From positions 124,001 to 188,000 of the forward strand of contig OZ246012.1 of NCBI GenBank assembly GCA_965230615.1: 64,000 bases of DNA, read 5' to 3'. Source of the stretch: G965230615 sp965230615 (GTDB lineage Bacteria; Pseudomonadota; Gammaproteobacteria; HTCC5015). The notes under the pieces were generated by a model. That model ran no database searches and was not told where the DNA came from. It was given only the letters and a program-made list of their open reading frames with translations. A program made the translations under genes and the position numbers. Shown one piece after another: positions 48,763-58,840 of the stretch. Each line of letters begins with the position of its first letter. Positions within the stretch are counted from its first letter, which is position 1.

Positions 48763-51228
48763 ATGGAACTTACACAGCTTCAAAATCGAATCGTTAATCG
48801 CAGGCCTCCCAGTGAATTACTGAGCCTGCTGGCCTATTCACCTGATGATGCCTTGTACTACCAGGATGACGGCAGTTTAAGTTTTGCATTCAGTTGCTAC
48901 CCGTTATTGGGTATTGATGAAGGCCGTATTCAGCAGTTGCAGGTTCTGCTGGCGCAGGACTATCCGGCTGGAACCATTATGCAAATTTCGCTATGGGCCA
49001 GCCCTGATATCGAGAAAGCATTATTTGCAATGGAAGCAATTCGTACTACATATCCAGACTATGACGGTGATCAAGGTTGTCGTGTTGCAAGAAGCCTGGT
49101 TGAAAGAAGGGTGAAGTATTTACGCAACCATACTGCGCAAAGTATTTCTGAAAGAAGCGGTATCCAGATTCGTGATATTCAAATTGTCATATCAGTAAAA
49201 GTACCTTGCCGGTCAAAATTACCGAATGATCGCGATACTGAAAATTCAAAGCGGCTAAGACGTACCACCGAACAAATTCTATCGACACTGGGTATGTTCC
49301 CACAATCATTAGATCCGGAGAAACTGATTCGAACACTCGGCTCAATTGTGAACTGGGGAGATAACGCAGCCTGGCGAAACAGCGCTCTAATTTACGATCA
49401 GGAGCGTTTGATACGCGATCAGATATTTGATATCGATACGACGGTTCGTGTGGATGATCGCGGTCTCTGGTTAGGGGCAAAGCGGGTAAAAACGCTATGT
49501 GTTAAACGCATGCCTGAGTATGTGCATATTAGCCAGGCAGCACAATTTTTGGGTGACTATCGCACCGGACAGCGCGGAGTCAGAGAAAATATTTTAATTA
49601 CTCTGAATATTATCTTTCCGGATGCTGAAGATGAGCGGACATCCATGACCACCAAGAAAAATACGGCAACCTGGCAAAGCCTGGGGCCGCTTTCCAGATA
49701 TGTGCCACGTTTAAAAATGCAAAAAGATGCCTTCGATGCATTATTTGAAGCGCTGGAAGATGGCGATCGGGTAGTTAAGTCTTATTTAAGTTTTTGTTTA
49801 TTCGCTGATAGTGAAGAAGATGCCACTGCAGCGGCCAGTAATCTAATAACGTATTACCGTGAATTAGGATACCGTCTGCAGGAAGACCGTTTTATATCAT
49901 TGCCGATATTTCTCAATGCATTGCCGTTAGGTGCAGAGCGCGGCACGGCAGCCAAGAATCTAATGCGTTATAGAACGATGGCTGGCCGCCATGCTACCCA
50001 ACTGATGCCGGTACTTGCCGATTGGAAGGGAACCGGTACTCCGGTGACCACATTAATTTCAAGAAACGGTCAACTGATGGGCATTGATCTGTTTGATAGC
50101 CCAACAAATTATTCAGCATTAGTAGCGGCGGAAAGTGGTTCGGGTAAAAGCTTTTTTGTTAATGAACTGGTTACCAGTTATATGTCGCTCGGTGCTGATA
50201 TTTATTTGATTGAAGTTGGCCGCAGTTTTAAAAACACCTGCCGGGTGCTTGGCGGTGAACATATCGAGTTTTCACCTGAAACTCAAATTTCCATGAATCC
50301 TTTCACATCAATTATCAACTATGAAGATCAGGCTGACTTATTAATTGCAGTACTGTTGGCAATGATATCTCCCAAAGGTGAGATTACCGAGTATCAAGTA
50401 GCCCAGCTTAGGCAGATCGTTGGAGATTTATGGAAGCAATATGGAAACGATGTATCAATCGATTTGTTAGCCAACACGTTAAGAGAGTATCGCAATGATG
50501 ATGGTGATTTTGACCGGCGTGTTAACGATATGGGTGTACAACTCTATCCGTTTACCACGAAAGGTGAATATGGTAAGTGGTTTAATGGGCCGGCAACCAT
50601 TACGTTCCAAAGTTCTCTGACGGTTCTCGAGTTGGAAGACTTAAAAGAAAAACGTCATTTGATGAAAACCGTACTTGTGCAGTTAATGGCGATAGTCCAG
50701 CGTTCTATGTATTTAAGTGACCCAGACCGGCCAAAATTGCTCATTGTCGACGAAGGTTGGGATTTAATTACGGAGGGTGCCGAGGGCGAGTTTATTGAGC
50801 GCGGTTGTCGGCAACTACGGAAAAAGCGCGGCGGCGCCGTGCTTATTCTGCAATCCGTGAATGATCTTTATAAAACCGCTGTGGGTGAAGCGATTGCTGA
50901 GAATACCGCAAACAAGTTCCTGCTCGGTCAGACACCGGAAGCGGTTGATGGTTTGATCAAATCCAATCGTTTGTCTCTGGGTGAATCGGCTGCTGAATTG
51001 ATTAAAACGGTACACACGGTAAAAGGTGAATACAGTGAAATATTTGTTTATACCCGCGCCGGAGCCGGTATTGGTCGTTTAATGGTAGATCGCTTTACTC
51101 AATTGCTTTATTCGACTGATCCGCATGAGAAGCAGGCGTTAAAAACTCGCCTGGATGCAGGTATGCAACTGGAAGAAGCGATTGATGACATTATTACTGC
51201 TGAGAAAAAGCTGGCTAAGGCAAGCTGA
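48763..51228 (+). CDS. traC: TraC, F-type T4SS ATPase (VirB4-like)
   Basis: The 821-residue VirB4-like ATPase powers pilus assembly. Walker A AESGSGKS lies at 456-463 and Walker B in KLLIVDEGWDLI, followed by the arginine-rich QLRKKRGGAVLILQSV segment; all are intact. The N-terminal third contains the domain that packs on TraB/TraK. Unlike TraD in this element, its nucleotide-binding site is normal, arguing that the pore is still energised. It starts 90 bp after traA and is followed two bases later by a TrbI-like gene. Confidence 0.95.
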   Translation: MELTQLQNRIVNRRPPSELLSLLAYSPDDALYYQDDGSLSFAFSCYPLLGIDEGRIQQLQVLLAQDYPAGTIMQISLWASPDIEKALFAMEAIRTTYPDYDGDQGCRVARSLVERRVKYLRNHTAQSISERSGIQIRDIQIVISVKVPCRSKLPNDRDTENSKRLRRTTEQILSTLGMFPQSLDPEKLIRTLGSIVNWGDNAAWRNSALIYDQERLIRDQIFDIDTTVRVDDRGLWLGAKRVKTLCVKRMPEYVHISQAAQFLGDYRTGQRGVRENILITLNIIFPDAEDERTSMTTKKNTATWQSLGPLSRYVPRLKMQKDAFDALFEALEDGDRVVKSYLSFCLFADSEEDATAAASNLITYYRELGYRLQEDRFISLPIFLNALPLGAERGTAAKNLMRYRTMAGRHATQLMPVLADWKGTGTPVTTLISRNGQLMGIDLFDSPTNYSALVAAESGSGKSFFVNELVTSYMSLGADIYLIEVGRSFKNTCRVLGGEHIEFSPETQISMNPFTSIINYEDQADLLIAVLLAMISPKGEITEYQVAQLRQIVGDLWKQYGNDVSIDLLANTLREYRNDDGDFDRRVNDMGVQLYPFTTKGEYGKWFNGPATITFQSSLTVLELEDLKEKRHLMKTVLVQLMAIVQRSMYLSDPDRPKLLIVDEGWDLITEGAEGEFIERGCRQLRKKRGGAVLILQSVNDLYKTAVGEAIAENTANKFLLGQTPEAVDGLIKSNRLSLGESAAELIKTVHTVKGEYSEIFVYTRAGAGIGRLMVDRFTQLLYSTDPHEKQALKTRLDAGMQLEEAIDDIITAEKKLAKAS

Positions 51229-51230
51229 TC

Positions 51231-51551
51231 ATGACTAAGAGAAGTAACTGGCTGGGGATTCTGTCAATGGCTATATCGATTGCCATCTCAATAACATCCG
51301 GTGTCTTGGGAGCTTTCTGGTATCAACAGAATCAGTCAACCGCCACTACCGTTATGGTGGTTGATACTGCCAGGTTATTATTACCGATTACTCAAGACGA
51401 TAATCTGAACGAATACCAAAAACATAAACTGGCCCGTGATCTGGGGGTTTCACTTAATAGTTTGATTGATGAGTATGCGGAAAACGGGATTATTGTGCTT
51501 GATGCGTCTGCTGTTGTAAAAGCGCCGGAGGCAAGTTATGTCCAGCCTTGA
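51231..51551 (+). CDS. TrbI-like F-type T4SS protein
   Basis: The 106 residues have a single N-terminal membrane segment (about 9-30, ILSMAISIAISITSGVLGAFWY) and a short periplasmic part (VVDTARLLLPIT...GIIVLDASAVVKAP). Small single-pass proteins after traC match TrbI of F-type systems, proposed to affect pilus retraction. Its stop overlaps the next gene's start by 14 bases, so translation is coupled. Confidence 0.7.
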   Translation: MTKRSNWLGILSMAISIAISITSGVLGAFWYQQNQSTATTVMVVDTARLLLPITQDDNLNEYQKHKLARDLGVSLNSLIDEYAENGIIVLDASAVVKAPEASYVQP

Positions 51552-52095
51552 AAGATCAGCACGAACAGCCAGTGTTAACAAATCATTAAAGTGGTGGATG
51601 TATGGTTTCTGCAAATCATTGTTCGCGTTTTTTATTGTCTATTTGCCACTGCTATGGTTTCAGAATAACTACCGAATATTTTATGACAAAATAGAGGGCA
51701 TTAATTGTCTTCCATACTCGGTATTTCTTGTCGATCTCAATAATAAAGAGGTTAGCCGTGATGATTTCGTGGCATTTTCCTCTATGCAGATGGAGCCTTT
51801 CTATAAGAATGGCACGATTGTTGTAAAAATTCTTTCAGGTGTGCCCGGCGATCATGTATTCATTGATGGCAATAATATTTATGTTAATCGCATCCTGTGG
51901 GGCGGTCTGCTGCACGCTCAAGAAGGTGGCAGACTTTGGACAATGGGTAAGCGGCCTAAAGATTATATTCGTAACGAATATATACCGGATGAAAAATTTC
52001 TGATGCTGGCTACGCATGAGCGCAGCTATGACTCAAGGTACTGGGGGTATATTAACAAAACACAGGTGATCGGTCGTGCTATTCCGCTTTGGTAA
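51538..52095 (+). CDS. S26-type signal peptidase (TrhF-like)
   Basis: The 185 residues have an N-terminal membrane segment (FCKSLFAFFIVYLPLLWF) and a periplasmic peptidase domain. The position of the catalytic Ser is occupied by Cys in INCLPYSVFLVDL. The general-base Lys is likely in GTIVVKILSGVPGDHVFI. TrhF/TraF-type S26 proteins process pilins or other envelope parts of T4SS. The Cys at the Ser position may be normal for this branch, as RP4 TraF has SIP and TrhF homologues often have CLP; this is from memory. Flanking genes overlap it at both ends. Confidence 0.8.
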   Translation: MSSLERSARTASVNKSLKWWMYGFCKSLFAFFIVYLPLLWFQNNYRIFYDKIEGINCLPYSVFLVDLNNKEVSRDDFVAFSSMQMEPFYKNGTIVVKILSGVPGDHVFIDGNNIYVNRILWGGLLHAQEGGRLWTMGKRPKDYIRNEYIPDEKFLMLATHERSYDSRYWGYINKTQVIGRAIPLW

Positions 52096-53248
52096 ATGCC
52101 TGTTACTTTTTCTATTCTTTGTCGGTGTGTCATCAGCACAGAATGAGCAAGATCAACACTGGCTACAGCAGTCAAGAGAAATACTGAACGAAGCGGCAAG
52201 TAAAAACCCACCGGAGTGGTTACTGCCTAAAAAATCAACTGATGCCCTTTTTAATGCTAATCAAATTGCGACACAGTCAGGTGTACGGCGTGAGCCATTA
52301 AATACAGCAACGATTCAAAAAGGTAAAGTTATTATCTTTGCTTCGGCATCAATTCCCGATAGTACCTTAAAAAACCTTTTACTGCAGGCAACTGAAGATG
52401 ATGTGGTATTTGTATTACGCGGTCTGATTAAAGACACCAATATACGCGGAACACTGAATAAACTCAGAAACCTGCTGCCTGCTGAAGATGGCAAAGTGCC
52501 TAATGTCATTATCGATCCGACATTGTTTCGTCGCTTTAATATTCAGGTGGTACCAACGATGGTTTTGACACGCGGTGAAGGCAACGAGCCGGTGATTGCT
52601 ACCGGTGCAATCACAGTAGATTGGTTAAAACGTAAAGCAAAACTTATAAAAGCAGATGATGAACCTCATCTGGGTAAACGCGGTGAGGTCTATAACATTG
52701 CGGAAGTTGATCTGGTGCTTGAAATGCAGCGCCGGATTGCCAATATTGACTGGAATAAACGTCGCGATCAGGCTCTCCAGAATTATTGGGCCGATAAGCA
52801 AGATTTTGTTGATCTGCCAACAGCAACAGAAAACCGCCAATTTATCATTGATCCTACCGTTCAGGTTACAAAAGATATTGTTGGGAAAGATGGTGAAGTG
52901 CTTGTTAAAGCCGGGCAAACGTTTAATCCACTTGATTTGGTACCAATGACAAAAACTGTGCTGGTATTTCGCGGCACTGATATTGAGCAGGTAAATAAAG
53001 TTTCCGAAATAGCCGATTCCATTCGCCGGCAGGGTCGCGGTGTTATTTTATTAACGACTGTTGTTGATACGGATCAAGGCTGGAAGAGTATCGGCAATAT
53101 GGAGCGTGATCTTAACAGCCCGGTGTATTTGTTATTACCTAATCTGGCCAGACGTTTTAATTTGCAGCATGTACCGTCAATGATCGAAGGTCGTGATAAT
53201 CGTCTGGTTATTAAAGAAATCGCTATGGTGAATGCCGATGCAGATTAA
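52076..53248 (+). CDS. traW: TrbC-TraW fusion protein
   Basis: The 390 residues comprise a signal peptide (LLLFLFFVGVSSA), then a TrbC-like thioredoxin-fold region at about 75-190 (GKVIIFASASIPDSTLKNLL ... IQVVPTMVLT), then a TraW-like region at about 215-385 (FNPLDLVPMTKTVLVFRGTD ... RFNLQHVPSMIEGRD). In F these are two genes; here they form one frame, as I recall also for SXT-type TraW. Both parts help assemble the pilus and interact with TraU and TraN. The GTG at 52076 lies inside the previous gene. Confidence 0.85.
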   Translation: MLFRFGKCLLLFLFFVGVSSAQNEQDQHWLQQSREILNEAASKNPPEWLLPKKSTDALFNANQIATQSGVRREPLNTATIQKGKVIIFASASIPDSTLKNLLLQATEDDVVFVLRGLIKDTNIRGTLNKLRNLLPAEDGKVPNVIIDPTLFRRFNIQVVPTMVLTRGEGNEPVIATGAITVDWLKRKAKLIKADDEPHLGKRGEVYNIAEVDLVLEMQRRIANIDWNKRRDQALQNYWADKQDFVDLPTATENRQFIIDPTVQVTKDIVGKDGEVLVKAGQTFNPLDLVPMTKTVLVFRGTDIEQVNKVSEIADSIRRQGRGVILLTTVVDTDQGWKSIGNMERDLNSPVYLLLPNLARRFNLQHVPSMIEGRDNRLVIKEIAMVNADAD

Positions 53249-54344
53249 GCGTTACTGCTTGACTTTATTGATTCTGATTTTTGTCATCAGCAAACCAACT
53301 GTGGCGCAAATTAATACACCGGGAGAGTTGATGTGTCCTGATGCTGAAATTTGGGGCTCCAAACTGATCACGGATATCTGTTGGTCATGTCTGTTTCCCA
53401 TCCGTTTGATGGGCGCTGTGCAGTTCGGCAGTGGTAATATTCCCGACAATGCTTCTGATGAATCTATCTGTGTCTGCACGGATAGTCTGGGTGTACCTGA
53501 AATCGGTTTTGCAGTTGGCATGTGGGCGCCAGCCCGGTTAATCGAAATTGTGCGTAAACCGTATTGTTCTCCATCTTTGGGTGGTATCACTTTGCATGAT
53601 TCGTTTCGATTATGGGGTATGCCTGATGGTGCTGACGGGCAGTCATCTTCCAATCAATATTACAACTTTCATTATTTTGCATTCCCTTTATATGAAATTC
53701 TGGAACTGGTGTTATCGCCGGAATGCAATGCAGGTGGTTTTTCGGATTTTGATCTGATGTATATGTCTGAAATTGATCCGACATGGACTGAAGATGAACT
53801 GGCTATGTTTACTAATCCTGAAGTTTCCGTTGCGGCCAATCCGATTTTGCAGGCGGCTTGTCCGGCAGATTGCGCTGCTGCGACTATGTCGGCTCCAACC
53901 GACTCCCTGTGGTGGTGTGCCGGCTGTTGGGGAAACCTGTATCCTTTTACCGGCAATATCGCTTCCGGTGGCAGTCCACCGCGTGTTACCAGTCTGTTGG
54001 CGACCAAGGCAGTAGCCTCTTTGCATAGGCGCGGTTTAGCATGGAAAACCATTGGTGATGATGCGCTTTGTGGCGCATCAATCTATCCAATGTTGCCCAA
54101 GCAACAGTATCGCATGTCTATGCTTTATCCTATATCAGAAGCGGACAACTCAGTAAGCACACCAACGCCATCGACCAGTGCGCCGACCGGTAACAGTGAT
54201 ATTGATAATTATCAATGGACACAGCGTTGTTGTCACAACATCGGTGTACCCACATTTCTCTGGGGAGAGTGGCGCAATATACCCGCTACTGGGGAAGATT
54301 ATGTGTATGTGCTGTGGCGCTGGACAGATTGCTGTATGAGATAG
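53232..54344 (+). CDS. traU: TraU, F-type T4SS protein
   Basis: The 370 residues start with a signal peptide (LTLLILIFVISKPTVA) and contain the cysteine-rich TraU pattern: ITDICWSCLFPIRLMG, WWCAGCWGNLYPFTG and the C-terminal CC pair (WTQRCCHNIG). TraU is a periplasmic protein needed for DNA transfer more than for pilus growth. About 16 cysteines need disulfide formation, which makes the loss of the DsbC active site notable. It overlaps traW by 17 bases. Confidence 0.92.
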   Translation: MPMQIKRYCLTLLILIFVISKPTVAQINTPGELMCPDAEIWGSKLITDICWSCLFPIRLMGAVQFGSGNIPDNASDESICVCTDSLGVPEIGFAVGMWAPARLIEIVRKPYCSPSLGGITLHDSFRLWGMPDGADGQSSSNQYYNFHYFAFPLYEILELVLSPECNAGGFSDFDLMYMSEIDPTWTEDELAMFTNPEVSVAANPILQAACPADCAAATMSAPTDSLWWCAGCWGNLYPFTGNIASGGSPPRVTSLLATKAVASLHRRGLAWKTIGDDALCGASIYPMLPKQQYRMSMLYPISEADNSVSTPTPSTSAPTGNSDIDNYQWTQRCCHNIGVPTFLWGEWRNIPATGEDYVYVLWRWTDCCMR

Positions 54345-54347
54345 AAG

Positions 54348-57047
54348 ATGAGTGCTACCCGCAGGCAAATACAGCATTCTTGCGCAGCACGCATTCTTAT
54401 TGGTGTTTTATCCTCTATATTGTCCATGCAGCCGGTTTTTACCTATACCTTATATATAGGTATATCTTTACCTGTTTGGGCTGACCCTATTTCTGATGCC
54501 GCTCAGCAGGGGCAGGGGTTTGGTCAGGGTCTGCTAACCGGTCCGCAAACCGATGGCAATCAAGTTTACTTTGATGGCAACAGTGGTGTTGAGTCGATCA
54601 ACATTAATGAGGTGTTTCAAGGCACAGGCAGCGTTGATGATACCGCCGATATGCAATCAGCATTTGGTAATGCGGCAACTGCCGATGCACTGAATGCCAC
54701 CATTAACAATCGTCTTGAAACGGAAGCCTCACCACAGGCTGAAGCATTCCGCGCTATAAGGGATTCGGCTATATCACGGTCACATCCCGATATGATCAAT
54801 GATCCTGCCTTTGTTGCCAGCCGTGAGATTCTGGATGGAGACGATCCTGTATTCAGCACTTTCTTTTCCGGCTGTAACGAGGTTACCGTACCTGCCGGGG
54901 GCAGCAGTGTACATGTTCCCGACCTAAAGTATTGTGATCGCGTGGCAAAACCTGTTTCGAGTTGCGAGCTTTATCATCATTACGATGCCGGTGTGTTGCG
55001 CGTGCTAAGCGGCCAGGGGGGTGTCAGTTCCTGTGGTCCCGGTTGTCTGGATTTGTTTGTCGGCAAAGTGGGTAATAACTATTGGAGCGGTCATTGCTCT
55101 ATCTATGAACAAGCAACAAAAATTGCTATTGATAACCCTGCAGCTATTACCAGTGCGCGTTTGGTGCAGGCTACCTGGGATGATTATATGCAGGTTTATA
55201 TGAATAACTCACTGGTATGGCGTGGCCCTAATTCGAATTTTCCTCCACAAACTGCGGGGCCTTGTGAGTTAAGTAATAGTTGGAACTGGTCTTTGAATAC
55301 CAATCTAACCAGTCATTTCCAGAATAACTCGCAGCTTGATTTTTTAATACGGGTTTCCGTGACCGGTGGTGGCGAGGGCTATGCCCGTATCAGATTATAT
55401 TATGATCAAAGCAAATTAATCATTAACGATGACTGGCAGTACAGTGCTGAGTGCGAAGCCTTATTCGATGGAATCAGCGACGGTGCCTGCCAGATTAATT
55501 CCATGACATGTATTGATGGCCCGCCGATGCATGTTAATTGTATTAACGTTAACGGTTTTAACATCTGTAAATCCGATCTTAGTCCTGCGCCTGTGGCAGG
55601 CTATTCGCCTTTATGTCGTCATGGCCGTATTGAAGCCAACTGTAATTTTTTTCATGGAAGTCTTGATTGCTGGACTGACCCCAATGGTGACGTGCATTGT
55701 CCGACTAACACGGGTGGTAATGAGAATGAATGTGCGCCTTATGAATCTGATCCGGCCTGTGCTTTTGTTGAGTCAGAATGTATAGATGGCGCAACCGGCA
55801 GTACCGGGCGTTGTTATGCTTTTTCGGAAACCTGGGATTGTGGTTTTGATGTCGGTATTCCGGGTAGCGAAACAACCACAATCTCCTGTGGTGGCCCCAT
55901 TCGTTGCATGGGTGAAGAATGCGTTTCACCACCGCGAGAAACCAATCCGGATTTCGGTCAGGCATCTGCGACACTGGCATCATTGAACTTTATGGCAATG
56001 GATATGAATTGTCCGGTAGCTGATCCGTCATTGTGTGAAATTTTTTCCGGGGATGCCTACGAATGCAAAAAAGCATTGGGCGGTTTTGTTGACTGTTGTG
56101 ATACACCATCCGGTGTCAGTCTTGCCGATTATATGCAACTGACCATGGCAAGCTGGGATTTTGCCAAAAAAATTAACCTGGGGGAAAAGCTGGCATCAGC
56201 AGGCCTTGATGTACCCGGCGCATGGAACGCGATGAAAAACTGGACATCCTCAACCTTCTCGCAAGTGACAAAACCGTTTACCTCATCATGGGGCAGTCTG
56301 TCGCAAAGTTTAACAGGAACTGTTGCTGATGGTGTTGAATCACTAAGCATTGATACTTTGAAGTCCAGTATTACCGATTCCGTTGGTGAATGGGTTTATA
56401 ACAGTTTTGGTGACCAGGTGGGTTCGATGTTTTTTGATCCCGTAGTGGGTTCAACGGGTGATGTGGTCGGTTACCAGTTAGGCGGACCGGCAATCACGGC
56501 CGTACAAACGATTATGACTGCCTATATGATATACAGTATTGTTAATATCCTTGCACATATCATTTGGGAATGTGAAGAAAAAGAATTTGAACTTGGTGCT
56601 AAGCGCGAACTGAAAAGCTGTCACCGGGTAGGCTCCTATTGTGCCAACGACACCATTGCAGGTTGTGTTGAGAAACGTGACAGCTATTGTTGCTATAGTT
56701 CGCCTTTAGCCCGTATTGTACAAGAGGGCGCACGTCCACAACTGGGTCTGGGTTATGGTGATGCGCGCAATCCGCAATGCGGCGGGTTAACCGTTGCAGA
56801 TCTTGCTGTTGTCGACTGGAACCAGATAAATTTTGATGAATGGTATGGTTTACTTGCTAGTACAGGAGTAATACCTGATGGCGCTGCTCAGTTTGATGTT
56901 CAGTACTCACTCGAAGAAGCGACAACCAATCAATTTATCAATACCCCCGTACCCAATGCAACCGAACGTATTGAAGATCGTGTTAACCAGGCAGAGCTGA
57001 ATGATGCTCGAGATAAAGTACGTCAGGATTTATGGGATGGGATTTAA
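54348..57047 (+). CDS. traN: TraN, F-type mating-pair stabilisation protein
   Basis: The 899 residues have a long N-terminal signal region (about 17-46) and an extracellular part very rich in cysteine, grouped in repeated small motifs (CIDGPPMHVNCINVNGFNIC; CPVADPSLCEIFSG). TraN stabilises mating pairs at the outer membrane and contacts the recipient. The C-terminal 250 residues include a hydrophobic segment (AVQTIMTAYMIYSIVNILAHII) and more cysteines. It starts three bases after traU. The length agrees with SXT-type TraN. No frameshift. Confidence 0.9.
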   Translation: MSATRRQIQHSCAARILIGVLSSILSMQPVFTYTLYIGISLPVWADPISDAAQQGQGFGQGLLTGPQTDGNQVYFDGNSGVESININEVFQGTGSVDDTADMQSAFGNAATADALNATINNRLETEASPQAEAFRAIRDSAISRSHPDMINDPAFVASREILDGDDPVFSTFFSGCNEVTVPAGGSSVHVPDLKYCDRVAKPVSSCELYHHYDAGVLRVLSGQGGVSSCGPGCLDLFVGKVGNNYWSGHCSIYEQATKIAIDNPAAITSARLVQATWDDYMQVYMNNSLVWRGPNSNFPPQTAGPCELSNSWNWSLNTNLTSHFQNNSQLDFLIRVSVTGGGEGYARIRLYYDQSKLIINDDWQYSAECEALFDGISDGACQINSMTCIDGPPMHVNCINVNGFNICKSDLSPAPVAGYSPLCRHGRIEANCNFFHGSLDCWTDPNGDVHCPTNTGGNENECAPYESDPACAFVESECIDGATGSTGRCYAFSETWDCGFDVGIPGSETTTISCGGPIRCMGEECVSPPRETNPDFGQASATLASLNFMAMDMNCPVADPSLCEIFSGDAYECKKALGGFVDCCDTPSGVSLADYMQLTMASWDFAKKINLGEKLASAGLDVPGAWNAMKNWTSSTFSQVTKPFTSSWGSLSQSLTGTVADGVESLSIDTLKSSITDSVGEWVYNSFGDQVGSMFFDPVVGSTGDVVGYQLGGPAITAVQTIMTAYMIYSIVNILAHIIWECEEKEFELGAKRELKSCHRVGSYCANDTIAGCVEKRDSYCCYSSPLARIVQEGARPQLGLGYGDARNPQCGGLTVADLAVVDWNQINFDEWYGLLASTGVIPDGAAQFDVQYSLEEATTNQFINTPVPNATERIEDRVNQAELNDARDKVRQDLWDGI

Positions 57048-57077
57048 TTAATTATATTCTACCGAAAAGTGGCCTCT

Positions 57078-57899
57078 TTAATTTTTGTTATAACCAAAAT
57101 CACCTCTTGATATTAAAACTTTTTTCCAATAATTTTCTCTTTCAATTATATCTTGATCATCAGTTTTCATTGACCTATATTCAAGTAGTGAAAATACGAA
57201 ATTCTGACGAGCATAGTCTTTACCTTTTTTCCTTATGATTTTTGTCAGCTCATCATTATATCCATGCCCACTTTCCATATAACATGCCCATCGTGACCAA
57301 ATACCGGAGTCTCCATATGCGGAGCCTACATATCTTTTATTATTGCTCTTGTCTGTTATAAGATAAATACCTTTAATGTTTTTAAGTGCTCCTTTCCAAT
57401 CGGGTTTTTCAGTTGCAAAAATATTTTCTAGCATATGGAAATCGTGATTAATATTTTCATAACCACAAAAAACTTCACCTGTGTATTCTTCTTTTAAAAC
57501 TTCGGCCACTATAAAATTGTTAATGCAGTTTTCTAAGCGTCGGGCCTTTGTTCTCCCGGTTCTTTGCCAAATTATTTTTAATCGGCCTATAAAAGGCTCA
57601 AATTGATCGGTAAGCTCAACCTCATAGCCATGTGTTCTGGTTTTATTTAAACGTTTGACTACTTCGTATATTCCACCAAACAGCCAAATATTTGGTTCAT
57701 GATAAAAATCAATTAACGAAAAAATAAACTGTCTGTTAAAGTCATCTTTATCGCTTCTCCAGGAATTCCAGCCTTTCCATTCTTCTTTATCAGATACAAA
57801 AATATCTAATGGTTGGTTATGACCATTCCAGCTTGCAAGATGCACTTTATAGTCTTTTTGATTTTTAATGGTTAAAATTTCTGTTAGATGAATGTTCAT
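57078..57899 (-). CDS. GIY-YIG nuclease-domain protein
   Basis: The 273 residues end in a GIY-YIG domain (about 173-270): GIYLITDKSNNKRYVGSAYG carries both signature tracts, followed by Arg in IWSRWACYM, and the domain closes with Glu in IERENYWKKVL. This domain cuts DNA in homing endonucleases, UvrC and some restriction enzymes. The N-terminal 170 residues are not recognised and may bind DNA or sense a target. Its ATG overlaps the TGA of the second GIY-YIG-like gene by 4 bases. The block sits against the tra direction between traN and traF, a hotspot in SXT-type elements. Confidence 0.85.
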   Translation of the reverse strand: MNIHLTEILTIKNQKDYKVHLASWNGHNQPLDIFVSDKEEWKGWNSWRSDKDDFNRQFIFSLIDFYHEPNIWLFGGIYEVVKRLNKTRTHGYEVELTDQFEPFIGRLKIIWQRTGRTKARRLENCINNFIVAEVLKEEYTGEVFCGYENINHDFHMLENIFATEKPDWKGALKNIKGIYLITDKSNNKRYVGSAYGDSGIWSRWACYMESGHGYNDELTKIIRKKGKDYARQNFVFSLLEYRSMKTDDQDIIERENYWKKVLISRGDFGYNKN

Positions 57900-58372
57900 A
57901 GGTTGACTAGATCCGGGTGTTTCTTCTTTATAGTGTAAATTACTTGTTTAAATAACTTTTCATCTTTCGGTTTTGGTTTCGGGTGTCGGCCAATAACTCT
58001 CAAGCCTTCTTCTTTTAAGTAGTCTGCAAGAGCAGACTCTAACGGTGCTATAATATCTCGATATTTTCGATGAGTTTTTAATGTTTTTTGTTCTGGGAAG
58101 AATGGGCCTAACGATACGAGTTCAAATTTACATTTTAGAGGTTCATATCCTTCTTTTAATATATTTCTCAATAATGTATTCGCAGTTGCTGTTGGACGTA
58201 TATCAAGATGTTGACCAAGTCTATTAAAGGGCGAGGCTGCATATTTAGATGAACTGTCACCGGTTCTGCCAACATAAAATAAACAGCGTTTTCTATAAGT
58301 GATTTTCCATATATATAGCCAGAACCCCCTTTCAAGAAGAGATCCGTCAAATTCTAATTTATAAGCATTCAT
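57896..58372 (-). CDS. Second GIY-YIG-like protein
   Basis: About 158 residues. WLYIWKITYRKRCLFYVGRTGD resembles a diverged GIY-YIG pair (WLY / YVG), followed by Arg-containing PFNRLGQHLD and a late Glu in IAPLESALADYL, which could be the catalytic Arg and Glu. It overlaps the partner gene by 4 bases, so the two products are probably made in equal amounts. The ATG at 58372 follows GGAAC; a TTG at 58393 would add seven residues. Domain call is by eye; activity inferred. Confidence 0.65.
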   Translation of the reverse strand: MNAYKLEFDGSLLERGFWLYIWKITYRKRCLFYVGRTGDSSSKYAASPFNRLGQHLDIRPTATANTLLRNILKEGYEPLKCKFELVSLGPFFPEQKTLKTHRKYRDIIAPLESALADYLKEEGLRVIGRHPKPKPKDEKLFKQVIYTIKKKHPDLVNL

Positions 58373-58399
58373 AGACACAGTTCCAACTGTCAAAATTTT

Positions 58400-58840
58400 T
58401 TACATAAGCTTTTTAGTTTTTTTAAAGCCACGAATTATCCATCCTATGGACCATCCAAAACTGTATATTGCTAACATAATGAGAATCCATATTCCAAGAT
58501 AGAATCCAATGAATTTAATTTGACTGAAAAGTAATTTCTCTAACTTTTTTTCATGCAACGTGTTTATTTCAGAAAAATCAAGGTTATAGCCTAATGCTTC
58601 GTCAGAAAACTTGCTCTGGACTTTTTCTAAGATTTGCTTGTCGGTGAAATCACTGTATGAATTACGAATACTACCTAAAGACAAATTTTTAAATTCGTCT
58701 ATTTGTAATGTGTGGTTGATTGTCTGGTCAGCCCAGGATCGATAAATATCCTTTTTCGTCGGTATGTCTTCCAGAACTATACCAATAAACAGTAGTAGAA
58801 CTACTCCTGAAACTACCCATATTCTTTGCCAGCCATTCAA
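58400..58840 (-). CDS. Two-segment membrane protein in GIY-YIG cargo block
   Basis: The 146 residues have one membrane segment at about 7-25 (IWVVSGVVLLLFIGIVLE) and one at about 108-132 (FIGFYLGIWILIMLAIYSFGW). Between them lies a polar 80-residue loop and at the end a basic tail (RGFKKTKKLM). Not recognised. It is transcribed ahead of the two GIY-YIG genes with a short gap. Membrane partners of nucleases occur in some defence and exclusion systems; here that role is a guess from context. Confidence 0.6.
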   Translation of the reverse strand: MNGWQRIWVVSGVVLLLFIGIVLEDIPTKKDIYRSWADQTINHTLQIDEFKNLSLGSIRNSYSDFTDKQILEKVQSKFSDEALGYNLDFSEINTLHEKKLEKLLFSQIKFIGFYLGIWILIMLAIYSFGWSIGWIIRGFKKTKKLM

